DNA of 64,000 nt from RGIG3178 sp964533965 (lineage in GTDB: Bacteria; Bacillota; Clostridia; Christensenellales; QAND01): NCBI GenBank assembly GCA_964533965.1, contig CAZHNN010000003.1, positions 62,001-126,000 on the forward strand, given 5' to 3'. Position 1 is the first letter of the stretch, and each line of letters begins with the position of its first letter. Shown piece by piece: positions 24,859 through 35,900 of this stretch. A program made the position numbers and the translations under genes. Under the pieces are notes generated by a model. That model worked only from the letters and a program-made list of their open reading frames with translations. It did no database searches and was not told the DNA's origin.

Positions 24859-25863
24859 ATGCTTCGCAATTCGGAATTCAGGCGATTGCTTATCTATGTA
24901 TCCGTCCCCTCTTTGCTGTTTACCGTCGTGGGCTTTATACTGTCCGTTTGGACGGGCCTTTTGGTGCTGGCGTGTTCCTGCTTTATAATTGCAGCAACCG
25001 TTGTATTCACAATCTGGCGGTACAGGCAAATTGAACATCTAAGCGAGTACTTAAAGCATATCAGCAACGGAAATTACAATCTTGACGTGCGCGACAACGC
25101 CGAGGGCGAACTTTCGATCTTGAAAAATGAGATTTACAAGGTCACCGTGATGCTAAACCGGCAGAACGAGGCGCTGCAGGCGGATAAGGCGGCACTGCAA
25201 AACGCTCTTTCGGACATCTCGCACCAGCTCAAAACGCCGCTGACCTCAATGTTTGTGATGACCGATCTCTTATTGGAGCAGGATCTTCCCGATCAAAAGC
25301 GCCTTGAATTCACCGACCGCATCCGCGTACAGCTGGAGCGGCTGCAATGGCTGGTGACTTCCCTTCTGAAGCTTTCGAGGCTGGACGCCAAGACGGTGGA
25401 ATTCAAGCCCGAATCCATTTTGGCACAGCAGCTCTTTGAGAAGGCTTGCGGGCCGCTGTTGATTCCGCTGGAATTGAAAAACCAGAGGCTTACCATACAA
25501 GGCCAGGACATCAAGCTGCGCTGCGACGCCAACTGGACGGCGGAAGCGCTGCTGAACATATTGAAAAACTGCGTCGAACATACGCCACAGAACGGCAGCA
25601 TCTCGATTTCCTGCACACAGAATCCGCTGTTTGTGCAGATCCAGATCCGCGACAGTGGAGCAGGTATCGACCCGAAGGACCTGCCGCATATCTTCGAGCG
25701 CTTCTACAGGGGGAAGAACGCCGCAGATGACAGCATCGGCATTGGCCTTGCGATAGCCTCCGCGATCGTGCAGGAGCAGGGCGGTTCCATCGATGCCAGT
25801 AATGCTGCCGATGTGGGAAGCTGCTTTGTGATCCGATTTCCCAAGGAACCGGTGATTCAATGA
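24859..25863 (+). CDS. Sensor histidine kinase
   Basis: A 334-residue membrane kinase. Two close helices (about 11-33 and 34-55) leave almost no extracellular loop, as in BceS-like intramembrane-sensing kinases. A linker of HAMP type leads to the H-box SDISHQLKTPLTS with His122. The ATPase domain shows NILKNCVEHT, DSGAGIDPKDLPHIFERFYR and GIGLAIA. It begins one base after the regulator stop. The tiny sensor region suggests that it reads its signal through the neighbouring ABC exporter rather than binding a ligand itself. Confidence 0.93.
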   Translation: MLRNSEFRRLLIYVSVPSLLFTVVGFILSVWTGLLVLACSCFIIAATVVFTIWRYRQIEHLSEYLKHISNGNYNLDVRDNAEGELSILKNEIYKVTVMLNRQNEALQADKAALQNALSDISHQLKTPLTSMFVMTDLLLEQDLPDQKRLEFTDRIRVQLERLQWLVTSLLKLSRLDAKTVEFKPESILAQQLFEKACGPLLIPLELKNQRLTIQGQDIKLRCDANWTAEALLNILKNCVEHTPQNGSISISCTQNPLFVQIQIRDSGAGIDPKDLPHIFERFYRGKNAADDSIGIGLAIASAIVQEQGGSIDASNAADVGSCFVIRFPKEPVIQ

Positions 25864-25988
25864 GAACTGCCGGATAAGCGAGTTAGTTTTACGTCCTGCA
25901 AAACGAAATCGCACGTGAAGCGCTATTCAAAATTTGGTGATACCGATGAGTGCAAAACCCAGAGGCTGAGAATTAACCAATGGTTCCA

Positions 25989-26031
25989 TGACAGAACCGT
26001 CATATAAGCCGTCACGATCCCGTCATATGAG
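25989..26031 (+). promoter_or_regulatory. Response-regulator operator and -10 box for the ABC operon
   Basis: TGACAGAACCGTCA (25989-26002) has the same TGACA-N4-YGTCA layout as the site before the regulator gene. Further CGTCA half sites follow at 12- and 11-base steps. A TATGAG box at 26026 has nearly the same spacing from the palindrome (24 against 23 bases) as at the regulator promoter. Confidence 0.55.
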
Positions 26032-26074
26032 CACGTTATCCTGAATGCATCAAGCGATAGGAGCACTATTTACC

Positions 26075-26758
26075 ATGGAAATCTTAAAGGTGGAAAATAT
26101 CTGCAAAACGTACGGATCAGGCGAAGCCGCTGTGCACGCGCTTTCCGACGTATCCTTTTGTGTGCAGAAGGGAGAGTTCGTAGCGATCGTAGGTTCCTCA
26201 GGCTCGGGCAAGAGCACGCTGTTGCACATCATCGGCGGTGTGGACAGGCCAACTTCCGGCAGAGTGCTGGTGGAAGGCACGGACATCTATCAATTGGACG
26301 AAAGCCGCCTCGCCATCTTCCGAAGGCGTCAGGTAGGGTTGATCTATCAATTCTACAACCTGATCCCGGTGCTGGATGTAGAGGAGAACATCAAGCTGCC
26401 GCTGCTATTGGACGCTCGCACTCCCGACGAGGAGCAGCTGAACGGCATCTTCTCCATGCTAAACCTGAGCGACCGCAAAAAGCACCTGCCCAACCAGCTC
26501 TCCGGCGGACAGCAGCAGCGCGTCTCAATCGGGCGTGCGCTTGTGAACAACCCCGCGTTGATGTTGGCGGATGAGCCCACGGGCAACCTTGACAGCAAGA
26601 ACAGCGCGGAGATCATGTCCCTTCTGCGCCAGTGCAACCGCAAATACGGGCAAACGTTGATTGTCATCACACACGACATGAACATTGCGCTGCAGGCCGG
26701 CCGTATCCTACACATAGAGGACGGCAAGATCGTCCGTGACGAGGTGCTGCGCAAATGA
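26075..26758 (+). CDS. ABC transporter ATP-binding protein (MacB/LolD/BceA type)
   Basis: A 227-residue ATPase with Walker A GSSGSGKSTLL, Q-loop YQFYNLIPVLDVEENI, signature LSGGQQQR, Walker B ALMLADEPTGNLD and the switch His in VITHD. It powers the FtsX-type permease encoded next, whose start overlaps its stop by four bases (ATGA). The ATG at 26075 has TAGGAG about 12 bases upstream and matches family N-termini; an earlier in-frame ATG is less likely. Antimicrobial-peptide sensing or export is the usual role for this gene set. Confidence 0.93.
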   Translation: MEILKVENICKTYGSGEAAVHALSDVSFCVQKGEFVAIVGSSGSGKSTLLHIIGGVDRPTSGRVLVEGTDIYQLDESRLAIFRRRQVGLIYQFYNLIPVLDVEENIKLPLLLDARTPDEEQLNGIFSMLNLSDRKKHLPNQLSGGQQQRVSIGRALVNNPALMLADEPTGNLDSKNSAEIMSLLRQCNRKYGQTLIVITHDMNIALQAGRILHIEDGKIVRDEVLRK

Positions 26759-29415
26759 ACGTGATGAGGGAATTCACCAAAAAGAGCCTGTTGTCCAACA
26801 AAAAGCGCACCGTCGTCACCATCATCGGCGTCATCCTTTCGGCTGCGATGATAACGGCGGTGCCAACGTTCATCGCCTCGTTTCTTTCGGCGCTGCAGCG
26901 TTCCGAAATCGCTCAAAACGGAAACTGGCACGCAAGAATACAAAACGTACAGGTACAAAACATATCAGTTATTGAAACCAATTCGAATATTCGCTCCGTC
27001 GTTCTGGCGCAGGAGTTGGGCTTTGCCCCGATTATCGGGTCAAAGGGCGAACAAAAGCCTTACCTGTACTTTCGCAGCTATGACGAAAACGGATATAAAC
27101 AGATGTCCATCCGCCTGGTTTCCGGCAGGTTTCCGAAAACAGGCTCTGAAGTTGTGATATCCGAAACCATCCAAAACGTCGCCGGTGTTCCCTATCAGAT
27201 CGGCGACACGATACATGTAACGCTGGGGCAGCGTCAAACCCTAGCCGGAGAAGCGATAATGGACAACAGCGGAATCCGGTATCAATACGATGAAAACGGC
27301 AATGCGACCGCGTTAGACGAAACGTTCATCCCTGGAAAAACGCAAACCTTCACCGTCGTGGGCGTGATGGAACGCCCCAGTTTTGAAAACAGCTGGTCCG
27401 CAGGCTGCGGTGTGTTGGGATATGTCGACAAGGCCATGCTGGCACAGGCCGATAAGGTGGATGTGTATCTTACAGCACGCAATATTGACCGCGGCATTTT
27501 TCAAACAATGCCTGCGATTGCACAGCAAATCGGCAATACGAAAAAGGATATCGTATATAACGACCATTTGCTGCGTTACTACGGCGCCATCAGTGGGGAC
27601 AATCTCTTTTCGTTCCTGTTTACGTTTTCGGCCATCATCATCGGTATCATCATCATCGCGTCGGTATCGTTGATCTACAACGCATTTGCGATCTCGGTCT
27701 CCGAAAGAGCTAAACAGCTGGGCCTGTTGTCCAGTGTCGGCGCGACCAAGCGACAAAAGCGATCGAGCATGTATTATGAAGCGCTTATCATCGGCGCTAT
27801 CGGCGTGCCGCTTGGGATCCTATCGGGCATCGGCGGCATCGGCATTACGCTTAGGGCCATTGCACCGCTGCTGCAGGGCACGTTGAATACCAACGGCACT
27901 GCGCTTACCCTAGTTGTCTCTCCGTTAGCGATAGCGATCGCAGTCGTGCTGTCGGCTGCTACCATCTTTATCTCCGTCTATATCCCGGCACGTCGCGCAT
28001 CCAGGATCATGCCGATCGACGCGATCCGGCAGACGGGTGAAATCAAGCTGACGCGCAAGGTGGTCAAGACGTCCAAGCTTACGCGCAAGCTCTTCGGCTT
28101 TGAGGCTGAAATTGCCTTGAAGAACCTGAAACGGAGCCGCAAGAAGTACCGTGCAACCATCGTTTCACTGGTGATCAGCCTGGTGCTCTTTCTGACCGTC
28201 TCCACGTATGTGAGCATGGCAACGCGGCTGTCAGGCGCCACGGAAGCGGGATTCAACTATGACATCAGCGTTTCCCCGCTCGGCAATGACGCTTTCGCCT
28301 TCACAAAAGCCGTTGAGGCGATCGCTACCATGCCGCATGTGAGTAAGAGCGCTCAGGCGACCATCCTCACAAGAAACACGCGCCTGTCTTCAGATGCTTT
28401 GACCGGTTTGGCCAAACAGTTTCTCTCGCCGCGCCAAGACGGTCAATATAATCTCCCCATGGTAGTAGTAGCACTCGACCAAAAGAGCTTTTTGGAATAC
28501 GCAAATGCGACAGGCCTGGACGCGTCCGCATACACCGATGCCAAAAACCCGCAGGCAATTCTGATCAACCACGGACAGGAATACCTCTATTCGAGAGCGG
28601 ATAAGAAATATATCAAGCAGTCGGGCGAGGTCTTCTCCCTCAAACCCGGCGACACAATAAACATCTATGAAAACAAGCAGATGGCACAAAGCAAGCCCGA
28701 TGATGAAGCAAAGGGCGAAACGGAGGATAGCAGCATCATTACGAGCATCCGCGTCGGCACGCTGACACAAGTGCGGCCTATGGGCACGCTGATACAGGGG
28801 TTCAGCTATGCGACAATGGTGATGTCGGAGGATGTGTTCCATGCGGTCTTTTCAAATGTAATCTCCAATGCGGCGCAACATGCGATTTACCTTTCAACCG
28901 ATGACGACCAGACTCTTGAAAAGCAGCTGTCAGCGCTACCCGGCGCGGAATCCAGCCTTGTGATCACGAATGTTCACACTGCGGCACGCGCGGAGCAGAA
29001 CACGTCGACCTTTTTGGGGGTGTTCGTCTACGGGTTCATCATCCTGATCAGTCTCATCTGCGTTGCAAACATCTTCAATACCGTATCCACCAACATCGTG
29101 CTTCGGCGCAAGGAGTTCGCAATGCTGCGCTCTGTCGGGATGACGCCCAAGAGCTTTAACAGGATGATCCGCTTCGAAAGCGCCTTTTATGGGCTCAAGG
29201 GGCTGCTGTACGGCTTGCCGATCAGCGTTCTGATCGCATACCTGTTGTATCGGCTGCAGCAATCGGTGTTGGGGTCAACATTCAGCCTGCCGCTAGCAAG
29301 CTATGCGTTCGCGATCCTGATGATCCTTGCCATCGTATTCGCAACAATGCTGTACTCGACCAACAAGATCAAAAAGGAGAACATCATCGATGCCCTAAAA
29401 GAGGAAAGCTTCTAA
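26755..29415 (+). CDS. FtsX-like ABC transporter permease, two FtsX domains
   Basis: An 886-residue permease. After the first helix (about 18-40) comes an extracellular region to about 275. A three-helix FtsX domain (about 280-425) includes the ERAKQLGLLSSVGATKRQ signature. A further helix (about 465-485) and a second large extracellular region (to about 745) precede the last FtsX domain, with RRKEFAMLRSVGMTPKSF. This is larger than BceB (about 640) and closer to YtrF/MacB-like permeases. It probably works by mechanotransmission on lipids or peptides. It is coupled to the ATPase gene by ATGA overlap. Confidence 0.92.
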   Translation: MNVMREFTKKSLLSNKKRTVVTIIGVILSAAMITAVPTFIASFLSALQRSEIAQNGNWHARIQNVQVQNISVIETNSNIRSVVLAQELGFAPIIGSKGEQKPYLYFRSYDENGYKQMSIRLVSGRFPKTGSEVVISETIQNVAGVPYQIGDTIHVTLGQRQTLAGEAIMDNSGIRYQYDENGNATALDETFIPGKTQTFTVVGVMERPSFENSWSAGCGVLGYVDKAMLAQADKVDVYLTARNIDRGIFQTMPAIAQQIGNTKKDIVYNDHLLRYYGAISGDNLFSFLFTFSAIIIGIIIIASVSLIYNAFAISVSERAKQLGLLSSVGATKRQKRSSMYYEALIIGAIGVPLGILSGIGGIGITLRAIAPLLQGTLNTNGTALTLVVSPLAIAIAVVLSAATIFISVYIPARRASRIMPIDAIRQTGEIKLTRKVVKTSKLTRKLFGFEAEIALKNLKRSRKKYRATIVSLVISLVLFLTVSTYVSMATRLSGATEAGFNYDISVSPLGNDAFAFTKAVEAIATMPHVSKSAQATILTRNTRLSSDALTGLAKQFLSPRQDGQYNLPMVVVALDQKSFLEYANATGLDASAYTDAKNPQAILINHGQEYLYSRADKKYIKQSGEVFSLKPGDTINIYENKQMAQSKPDDEAKGETEDSSIITSIRVGTLTQVRPMGTLIQGFSYATMVMSEDVFHAVFSNVISNAAQHAIYLSTDDDQTLEKQLSALPGAESSLVITNVHTAARAEQNTSTFLGVFVYGFIILISLICVANIFNTVSTNIVLRRKEFAMLRSVGMTPKSFNRMIRFESAFYGLKGLLYGLPISVLIAYLLYRLQQSVLGSTFSLPLASYAFAILMILAIVFATMLYSTNKIKKENIIDALKEESF

Positions 29416-29438
29416 AAGCGCTATGATACGGTGCAATA

Positions 29439-29464
29439 GAAGAGCCCGCTAAAGCGGGCTCTTG
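29439..29464 (+). terminator. Terminator-like hairpin of the ABC operon
   Basis: AAGAGCCCGCT/AGCGGGCTCTT stem; the T run after it is weak. Confidence 0.6.
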
Positions 29465-29555
29465 CCCATTTAGATGATTATCGTGTTGCTTTCTATCGGC
29501 AATAAAGGTCAATGTGTATGGCTTGAATATAATGCAAAAGCTAATTGCAAAACAA

Positions 29556-29586
29556 AAAAGCCCGGCAGCCGAAGGCTGCCGGGCTA
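29556..29586 (-). terminator. Rho-independent terminator of the leftward hypothetical gene
   Basis: AGCCCGGCAGCC/GGCTGCCGGGCT stem with a T6 tail when read leftward. Confidence 0.88.
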
Positions 29587-29594
29587 CTGTACCT

Positions 29595-30176
29595 CTATGC
29601 AAAAAGGTCTCTTGCCTTTTGCGTCAGCACGATGAAGACCCATAAACCGTTGCTATCGGGCATAGTACAACTAAGATATTCCTTCTCTTGCAATGCCTGT
29701 ATGGCAGCCTTATACGTCTCTTGGTCATCGGTAGAAGGCATGCAGAGCCTTTCGCCTACGTATAGGCCCATGTGAAGGTTGCCCTTTTTACGCTCATGCA
29801 TCTCGTGCTCAACGAGGTCCTTTACGACGGATAATTCGGGATCGCTCAGGTCATTCCATGCCGCAGCCTGATGCACCTCGTTCAAAAATCCGAAACAGTT
29901 TGAAAGTGCCATTAACAATTCTGTACCCTCATCTGAATTTGTGCCGGATGCATCCGTTTGCTGATGCAAGAGCTGCTCGAAAATCCGATGCAGTATATCT
30001 ACATGCGCCTCATACAACCCTTCAGCTTCGTCTCTAAGCGTACGATCGAACCGCATGGATTTGGCTTGATCTCCGGAGCCCTTATGAGCATTCAGCGTTT
30101 CTTCAAGTTTCTCAATTTTACCAAGATACGTGCGTATTTGTCCTATCAATTCTGCATTCAACGAAACGCTGCCCAT
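29595..30176 (-). CDS. Hypothetical protein, 193 residues, helical
   Basis: A soluble, mostly helical protein. The N-terminal half is coiled-coil-like (IRTYLGKIEKLEETLNAH), and a second helical region has HEMHERKKGNLHMGLYVGERL. The C-terminus (TYKAAIQALQEKEYLSCTMPDSNGLWVFIVLTQKARDLF) reads like a winged-helix end. Such a layout would fit a small regulator, but I recognise no family. It has its own terminator and lies just before the prophage junction. Confidence 0.65.
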   Translation of the reverse strand: MGSVSLNAELIGQIRTYLGKIEKLEETLNAHKGSGDQAKSMRFDRTLRDEAEGLYEAHVDILHRIFEQLLHQQTDASGTNSDEGTELLMALSNCFGFLNEVHQAAAWNDLSDPELSVVKDLVEHEMHERKKGNLHMGLYVGERLCMPSTDDQETYKAAIQALQEKEYLSCTMPDSNGLWVFIVLTQKARDLFA

Positions 30177-30335
30177 ATTCCTATCATCCTAGTTTTTGTT
30201 TGCATTATAGCATAGTTTGGGGCGGTGCCTGCTGCGGTGTTCGACCTAGCACCGAGTGAGTTTGTATAAAGTCATGCATTCGGGAAACCTGCAGAATTAT
30301 TTTTGTAACATTTTGTCAGATACATCGGTTAATTT

Positions 30336-32765
30336 CTATACGGGGATATTTTTAAAAAAGGCAGGGTTGCATATGAAGAGTTTCGCAGATTTTAAGGAGA
30401 ATTGGCTGACAAAAGACAAGAAAACGAGAGGTATTTTTCCTCCAACTTTGCCGTCAATGACTGCAATTCCATCAATAAACTCCCCTTCACTCCCGCCCAA
30501 CCCGGCCTCCGCCAGTTTCTTTTCGACAGCTTTGCGGATCATCTGCTGCAAATCAGGGGGTACGGCCCCGCTGTTTCCTATTATACCGTTTTCTGCACCG
30601 CCCGTAAATGTACTCAGCGGGCCAATTCCCGATGCTTCCAGCGCATTCGTTTCACCGATGGGCAGGCTGTTCTGTTCCAGCTTTTTAAGCGCCTCCGCCA
30701 GCGGGTTCTGCCCGGGTGTCGTGGAGACTTCCTGATAGGGTATCATCCCGTTGCTATCAACATACTCCTGCGGCACTCTGTCTACAGGAACATCCACCAC
30801 CGTCCCGTCGGGGTTCCTAAACGGCAGCGTTGGGCTGGATGGAACGCCGTCAACGGGCTCAAAAACAAATGTACCGTCCGGCAATTTAACCGGCAGCGTT
30901 TTTTGTGGCGCAGGCGATGTAGGAACAGTTGCACCTTGCAGCGTCGGCAAGGTTGGAGAATCCGTTCCAACCGAAGCAGGTACCGTCTGTGGAATCATCC
31001 CTCGCACCGGTGGCAAAGCCGGCGTTTCCACCGGTATCGGCTGTACGGGCGTTGTGCCTCCTGTCATCTGCGGGGCAATGCCCTGCTGTGGCGGTAAAAT
31101 GGTAGGCTCCGGCGCAGCCGCAACCCGTGCTGGCACTAGCTCCGAGCCCCCGTTTCCTGTTCCTTTCGGCACATTTGCAGGTATGCCATTCGTCTGCGGT
31201 GTCGGCAAGGCAGGCGCTCCGCCGTTCTGCGGCAAACTTATGGCACCCTGCACTGCGCCGCCTGTTATAGGCAATCCGACGTCCGTCCCTGTTCCCGGTA
31301 TCGGTATGCCCGCTTCCCCCTCTGCCGTGACAGGCATCGGTACATACGGATTCAACCCCGTTGGCGACAGAGTCCCCGCTGCGGCTGCCTCTATGGGAAT
31401 CAAGCCGGTATTTGCAAACGGCAGCGCCGACAAGCCGCTTTCCGATCCTCTCAACGCAAGCGCCGTTGAACCGGATATAGCCGGTGGACCGGCCGCGGAT
31501 CCCGCTTCGAATGCCTCGGGAAGCCAAACGGCTTCCGTGCTCAACCCGTTTGGCAGGTATTTGCCCGCATACGGTAGTGCATAGGTGGCCAACGCAATGC
31601 CACCCTGCACCCGGCCCCTATCTTCAGCGGTCTGAAGATCCTCCCCGTTGCCTACTCCCTGTGTCATGGTCCCGCCCTTCGCCTGCGCGGTTACGGCGAT
31701 TGCGCCAATGGCCGGATTTATGGTTGACGCCGCCGCCACGGGGATGATCTGCCCGCCTGCATACATCATGTTTTTGCCAAACCATTTGTCCTGCTCTTCC
31801 ACATCGGCATACATGCTCTCCCCCATGGCATTGTCCCACGCCTGCTGCTGCGCCGTTTTCTGCAACTGCGCTTCAGCTTGCGCCGTCCGCTCTGTGCGGG
31901 CATTGGAAACAAAATCCCCCAGCGCGTCATACATCTGCTTTTCAAGGTCTTTGGCGTACTCCGGTGCGGTGTCATACTCCGCTTTCGCATCCTCCAGCCA
32001 GGTCTACCCGTATTCCGGGATGTTGCTGGTTGTCAGCCCATTCCAAATGTATTGCGCGCCGTGCCATGCGCCATCAACTGCCCTGTTGGCATAATACCCC
32101 GCCGTACTGTCGCTGATCAGTTTAAAGCCTGCCGCATCGCCTATCTTCGTCAACGCATTTGGGTTATAGTTCACCTGCCGCGCGATCTTCAGCATCGTTT
32201 CAGGATCGATGCCGCGCTCTTTTCCAATCTGCGCGACCGTGTTCTCAAAATATTGCTTTTCATCGTCGGTATATTGCTGTTCGCCAGCGAGCGAAGCAAA
32301 TGCGTTTTCGTCCACGCCCTGCAAGATCTGTGTCTTGTATGCGTCCTCCGCGGCCTTTTTTTGATCGTTGGCGGCTATGTTGCCAAAATAGCTGTTCACA
32401 TACGATTTGAAAACTTCCGGATCGTTCAAATCGGAGTCCCGAAAACCCTCCATCGTCTTGTTCGCAACATCCATCGTGCTGGTGGACCTCACCGGCTTTT
32501 GTTTGAGCATTTGAATATATTGGTTGCCGCTGCTGGTGCTCTGCGTCGGAACAGTGCCGCTCATCGTAGGTACAGTGGTCGCTGCCGAGCCGCTGTTCGG
32601 TTTCTGCACCACAGTGTTCCCCGCACTCTGCTGGTCTGTGTCTTGATTAGGCATAGAAGCTGCCAATTCGTGCATATCGGGGTCATGCGCGATCAACTTG
32701 AGGGCATCATTTTTGCTCATTCCGCTCTTCATCAGCTGCAGAACAAGCGCCGGAACATTGCTCAT
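30336..32765 (-). pseudogene. Large phage-associated Pro/Gly-rich protein, interrupted by an amber codon
   Basis: Two frames in the same phase, 32765-32007 and 32003-30336, are separated only by a TAG at 32004-32006 (...NIPEYG stop TWLEDAKAEYD...). Together they would give about 809 residues. There is a helical N-terminal part, a glycine/alanine-rich hydrophobic stretch (AASTINPAIGAIAVTAQAKGG) and a long Pro/Gly/Thr-rich region. The last roughly 20 residues come from the junction with chromosomal sequence. AAGGAGAAATACGG fixes the start at 32765. By place it belongs to the late phage genes and may be an internal or ejected virion protein, but I recognise no named family. Confidence 0.55.
30373..30432 (+). 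pseudogene. 5' stub of a chromosomal gene cut by the prophage block
   Basis: From an ATG at 30373 the frame encodes about 19 hydrophilic residues (MKSFADFKENWLTKDKKTR) that look like a normal protein start. The frame then runs into sequence that is plainly antisense to the Pro/Gly-rich phage gene. A promoter-like TTGTCA (about 30314) with an 18-base spacer and TATACG lies upstream. I infer that a gene was truncated at about 30430 by insertion of the phage DNA. The rest of the gene was not found in the window. Confidence 0.35.
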
Positions 32766-32860
32766 CCGTATTTCTCCTTCCCAATCCGCCGATCCTCGGC
32801 AAAAAAAGATGGTCCGCCATTTCAGCGACCGTCTGATGTGATCCATAGCGTCTAGAAAAC

Positions 32861-32883
32861 AAAAAGCGCCGAAGCGCTTTTTT
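32861..32883. terminator. Bidirectional terminator
   Basis: AAAAAGCGC-CGAA-GCGCTTTTT; it ends the leftward repeat-rich surface-protein gene. Confidence 0.75.
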
Positions 32884-32921
32884 ACTGATCTATTCTTACT
32901 TTTTGGAACTATTTGTTGCGA

Positions 32922-35900
32922 TCATGGTATGACTTTTATACAGGCGCTAAGCTTTCCATAAACAATTGTTCCATCCACAATTTCATAGGGCCTGACCCTA
33001 AAATAGTACGTTGTTCCGTACTCCAATCCTAAGACGACATACGAAGTATCTGCTATGCCCTCCGCCAACAGGATGTAGGGGCCTTCGGGTGCCGTGCTAT
33101 ATAAGATCTCATATCCCTGCACACCGGTAATAGCGCCCCAGCTTATCAGAACGCTGCCATCATATTGCAGCACCGCCTTCGCCTTGACCGTCGGCCATTT
33201 GGCCTTGACAGATTTTGCTCTGCTATACGACCCGAACAACCTTTTCCCGTTCGCATCGTCATACGGCACCACTTTGAAATAGTACGTCTTTTCCGCATCT
33301 TCCAGCTGGACCGTGCAGGATGTTCCCGTAATAATGCCCACCTGCTCAAACCCGCTCGTTCTTGCTGTACTTCGATACAATAGGTATCCGTCCGCCATCG
33401 GGATGGAATTCCAGCTCAAATTCGCGCTGTGATACCCCTGTAAGCTTACGTTTAGCGTAATCGAAGGCCATGTGGGCTTCACCGATGTACTGCTGGCGTT
33501 AAGCGGTCCATACACTTTCACCCCGTTCACTTTCGTATAAGCACATACCCTGTAATAGTAGCTCTTGCCTGCTTCCAGCCCATCATGCAGATAGCTCGAC
33601 GAAGTGATATCCGAGGCAACGAGTTCAAAATTTCCTTTTGCCGAATTGCTGCACCGCAGTTCATATCCGGCCGCTCCCGAAATTTCATTCCAGCTGACCA
33701 ATATGCTGCAATGGCTTTGCGCCGCGGCTTTTGCCTTAATGGTCGGCCATTTTGGTTTAATCGATTTTATGTTCGAAAAAGTCCCGGTAAACTTCTGTCC
33801 GTTCACCATTTCATACGGCAGCACTTTGTAGTAATACGTTACTCCTGCCTCAAGACCAACGTCCGAATAGCACAATCCCTGAACATCGCCCACCAACACA
33901 AACCCGCCATCGCTTGTGCTGCGCCATATCTCATATCCATTCGCCTCAGAGACGGAGTTCCAGCTCAAGCTTGCGGTATTGTAGTTGCTCAGTTTGACGG
34001 ACAAAATCGGTATGGTCCATTGCGGCGTAACGGATTTCGCAGAGGAATATTTGCCATACGTGGTTGTGCTTCCCGTTTTGCAATACGCTCTCACCTGATA
34101 AAAGTAGGTCGTGCCGGACAGCAGCTCCGTATCGGTACAATTGAATGCCCCTTCCACGGTTCTGATCAATTGATACCCGCGGCGCCTAAAAGTCGATCGA
34201 TATACCTCATACCCATCGGCATAGGGTATGGCTTTCCAGGATACCGAAACCTTGTTGTACCTTGATTTCCGTATGGTAACGGAGGGGGTTCTGATCGCAC
34301 AGAAATACGCTTTCAACGTTCTGTTGCCAGCAACGGTAAACGTATACGTCGGATCTTTGGATACGATCGTTGAGTTTTCCATCCATTTTTCAAAATAGTA
34401 GCCGTTCTTCGGAATGGCTGTCACGGTTGCACAAGATCCGTTACCATAGATGCCGCCGCCCGAAACCGACCCATATTTGTTGCTGTTGGCCTTTACAACG
34501 ACACTCCGGGAACTTGCCCATTTGGCATACAGTGTAATATTCCCCGTTACGGTATCCGAAGCGAAATTCCAGGGCGAAATGCAAGCGGCCTCTTTATACC
34601 AACCTCCAAAGACATATCCTTTCCGCATAGGCACAGCAGGGGCTGAAATCAACGTGTTATAATTTGCCGATATGCTTGGAATCCGACTATCGCTCTGCGA
34701 GTTGAACACAACGGTATAGGCATTGGCTGTCCATTTCGCATACAGGGTCATGTCCCCTGCTACCCTGTCGGCTTCGAAATTCCACTGGCTTGTGCATGCT
34801 TTTTCCTTGTACCATCCGCTAAACGCATATCCCGTGCGACTTGGTGATGCAGGGGCAATGATGGTCTCATTAATATCGGCGACAACGCTGCCAACCGGAC
34901 TTCCCAACTGCGAATCAAAGGATACTTTGTATTGAAAATTCGCTCGAAGGTCATAGGAGCTGCCATACGTCACATCATAGCGGGCGCCGGTCGATACCGC
35001 AGAGCCCGACGATGACCAGTTTCGGAACAGATACCCGTCCAAAGGCGTCGCTTGCACATAATAGTCGTGGTCATATTCCGAACGGAGCACCCCAATGTAT
35101 CCATGGCCTATCGATTGCAGTTTGATTGCCGTCCCATCGTTAAAAGACGCATGTATAGTTGCCAACGGGTTGTTCAGACATTGGAGGGTGTTCAACTTGG
35201 GAAGACCGGTAAGCTCCAACGAAATGAATTCGTTGCCGGAACAATTCAATGTCTCAAGACCCGTATTCCATCTCAGGTCCAGAGAGGTCAGCAAGTTGTT
35301 TTCACATTCCAGCGTAATTAACTTTGTGTTGAAGCTTGTGTCGAGGGTTGTAAGCAGGTTGTCGGAGCAATCCAAGCTTTGCAATTCCGCATTTGCACGC
35401 ACATCCAATGCACGAATTGAATTTTCAAAACATTCAAAACGCTGTAGTTGGAAGCAATCGCCGATATTCAATGAACCGATTTTGTTTTTAAAGCAAGCGA
35501 ATTCCTTTAATTCAACATTCCCGCTCACGTCAATTGTATCGATTTGATTGACCTCGCAGTGCAAGGTTGCAAGCGCAATATCTCCACTCGTGTTGATGCT
35601 TATTATGGAATTATCGGAGCAGTAAACCGACGTTAGAGATGTGAGCCCGCTCAAATCCAGGTCGCCTAAAAGGGACTTGTTTTGACAGGCAATTGTTTTT
35701 ACCCTTTTGGGCGATGAAGCATCCCATGAAATCCCAAGCCACGTGGCGGGGTAGTTCGGATCATATAGTACGTTTAGCTGCTGCCCGTTTGTCTTTCCTG
35801 CCACAGCGGACGGTCGATTCAAAAACGCCCGGATCTTGTTGAAATCGTTGTCATAGTATCCGTCGCTGTTGGCGTCCCCGTTGCTGTCTGCAAACCCAAT

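Noticed and set aside
30751..31584. Rightward Pro/Gly/Thr-rich open frame of 277 codons
   Set aside because: Mirror of the low-complexity part of the leftward phage-associated gene.
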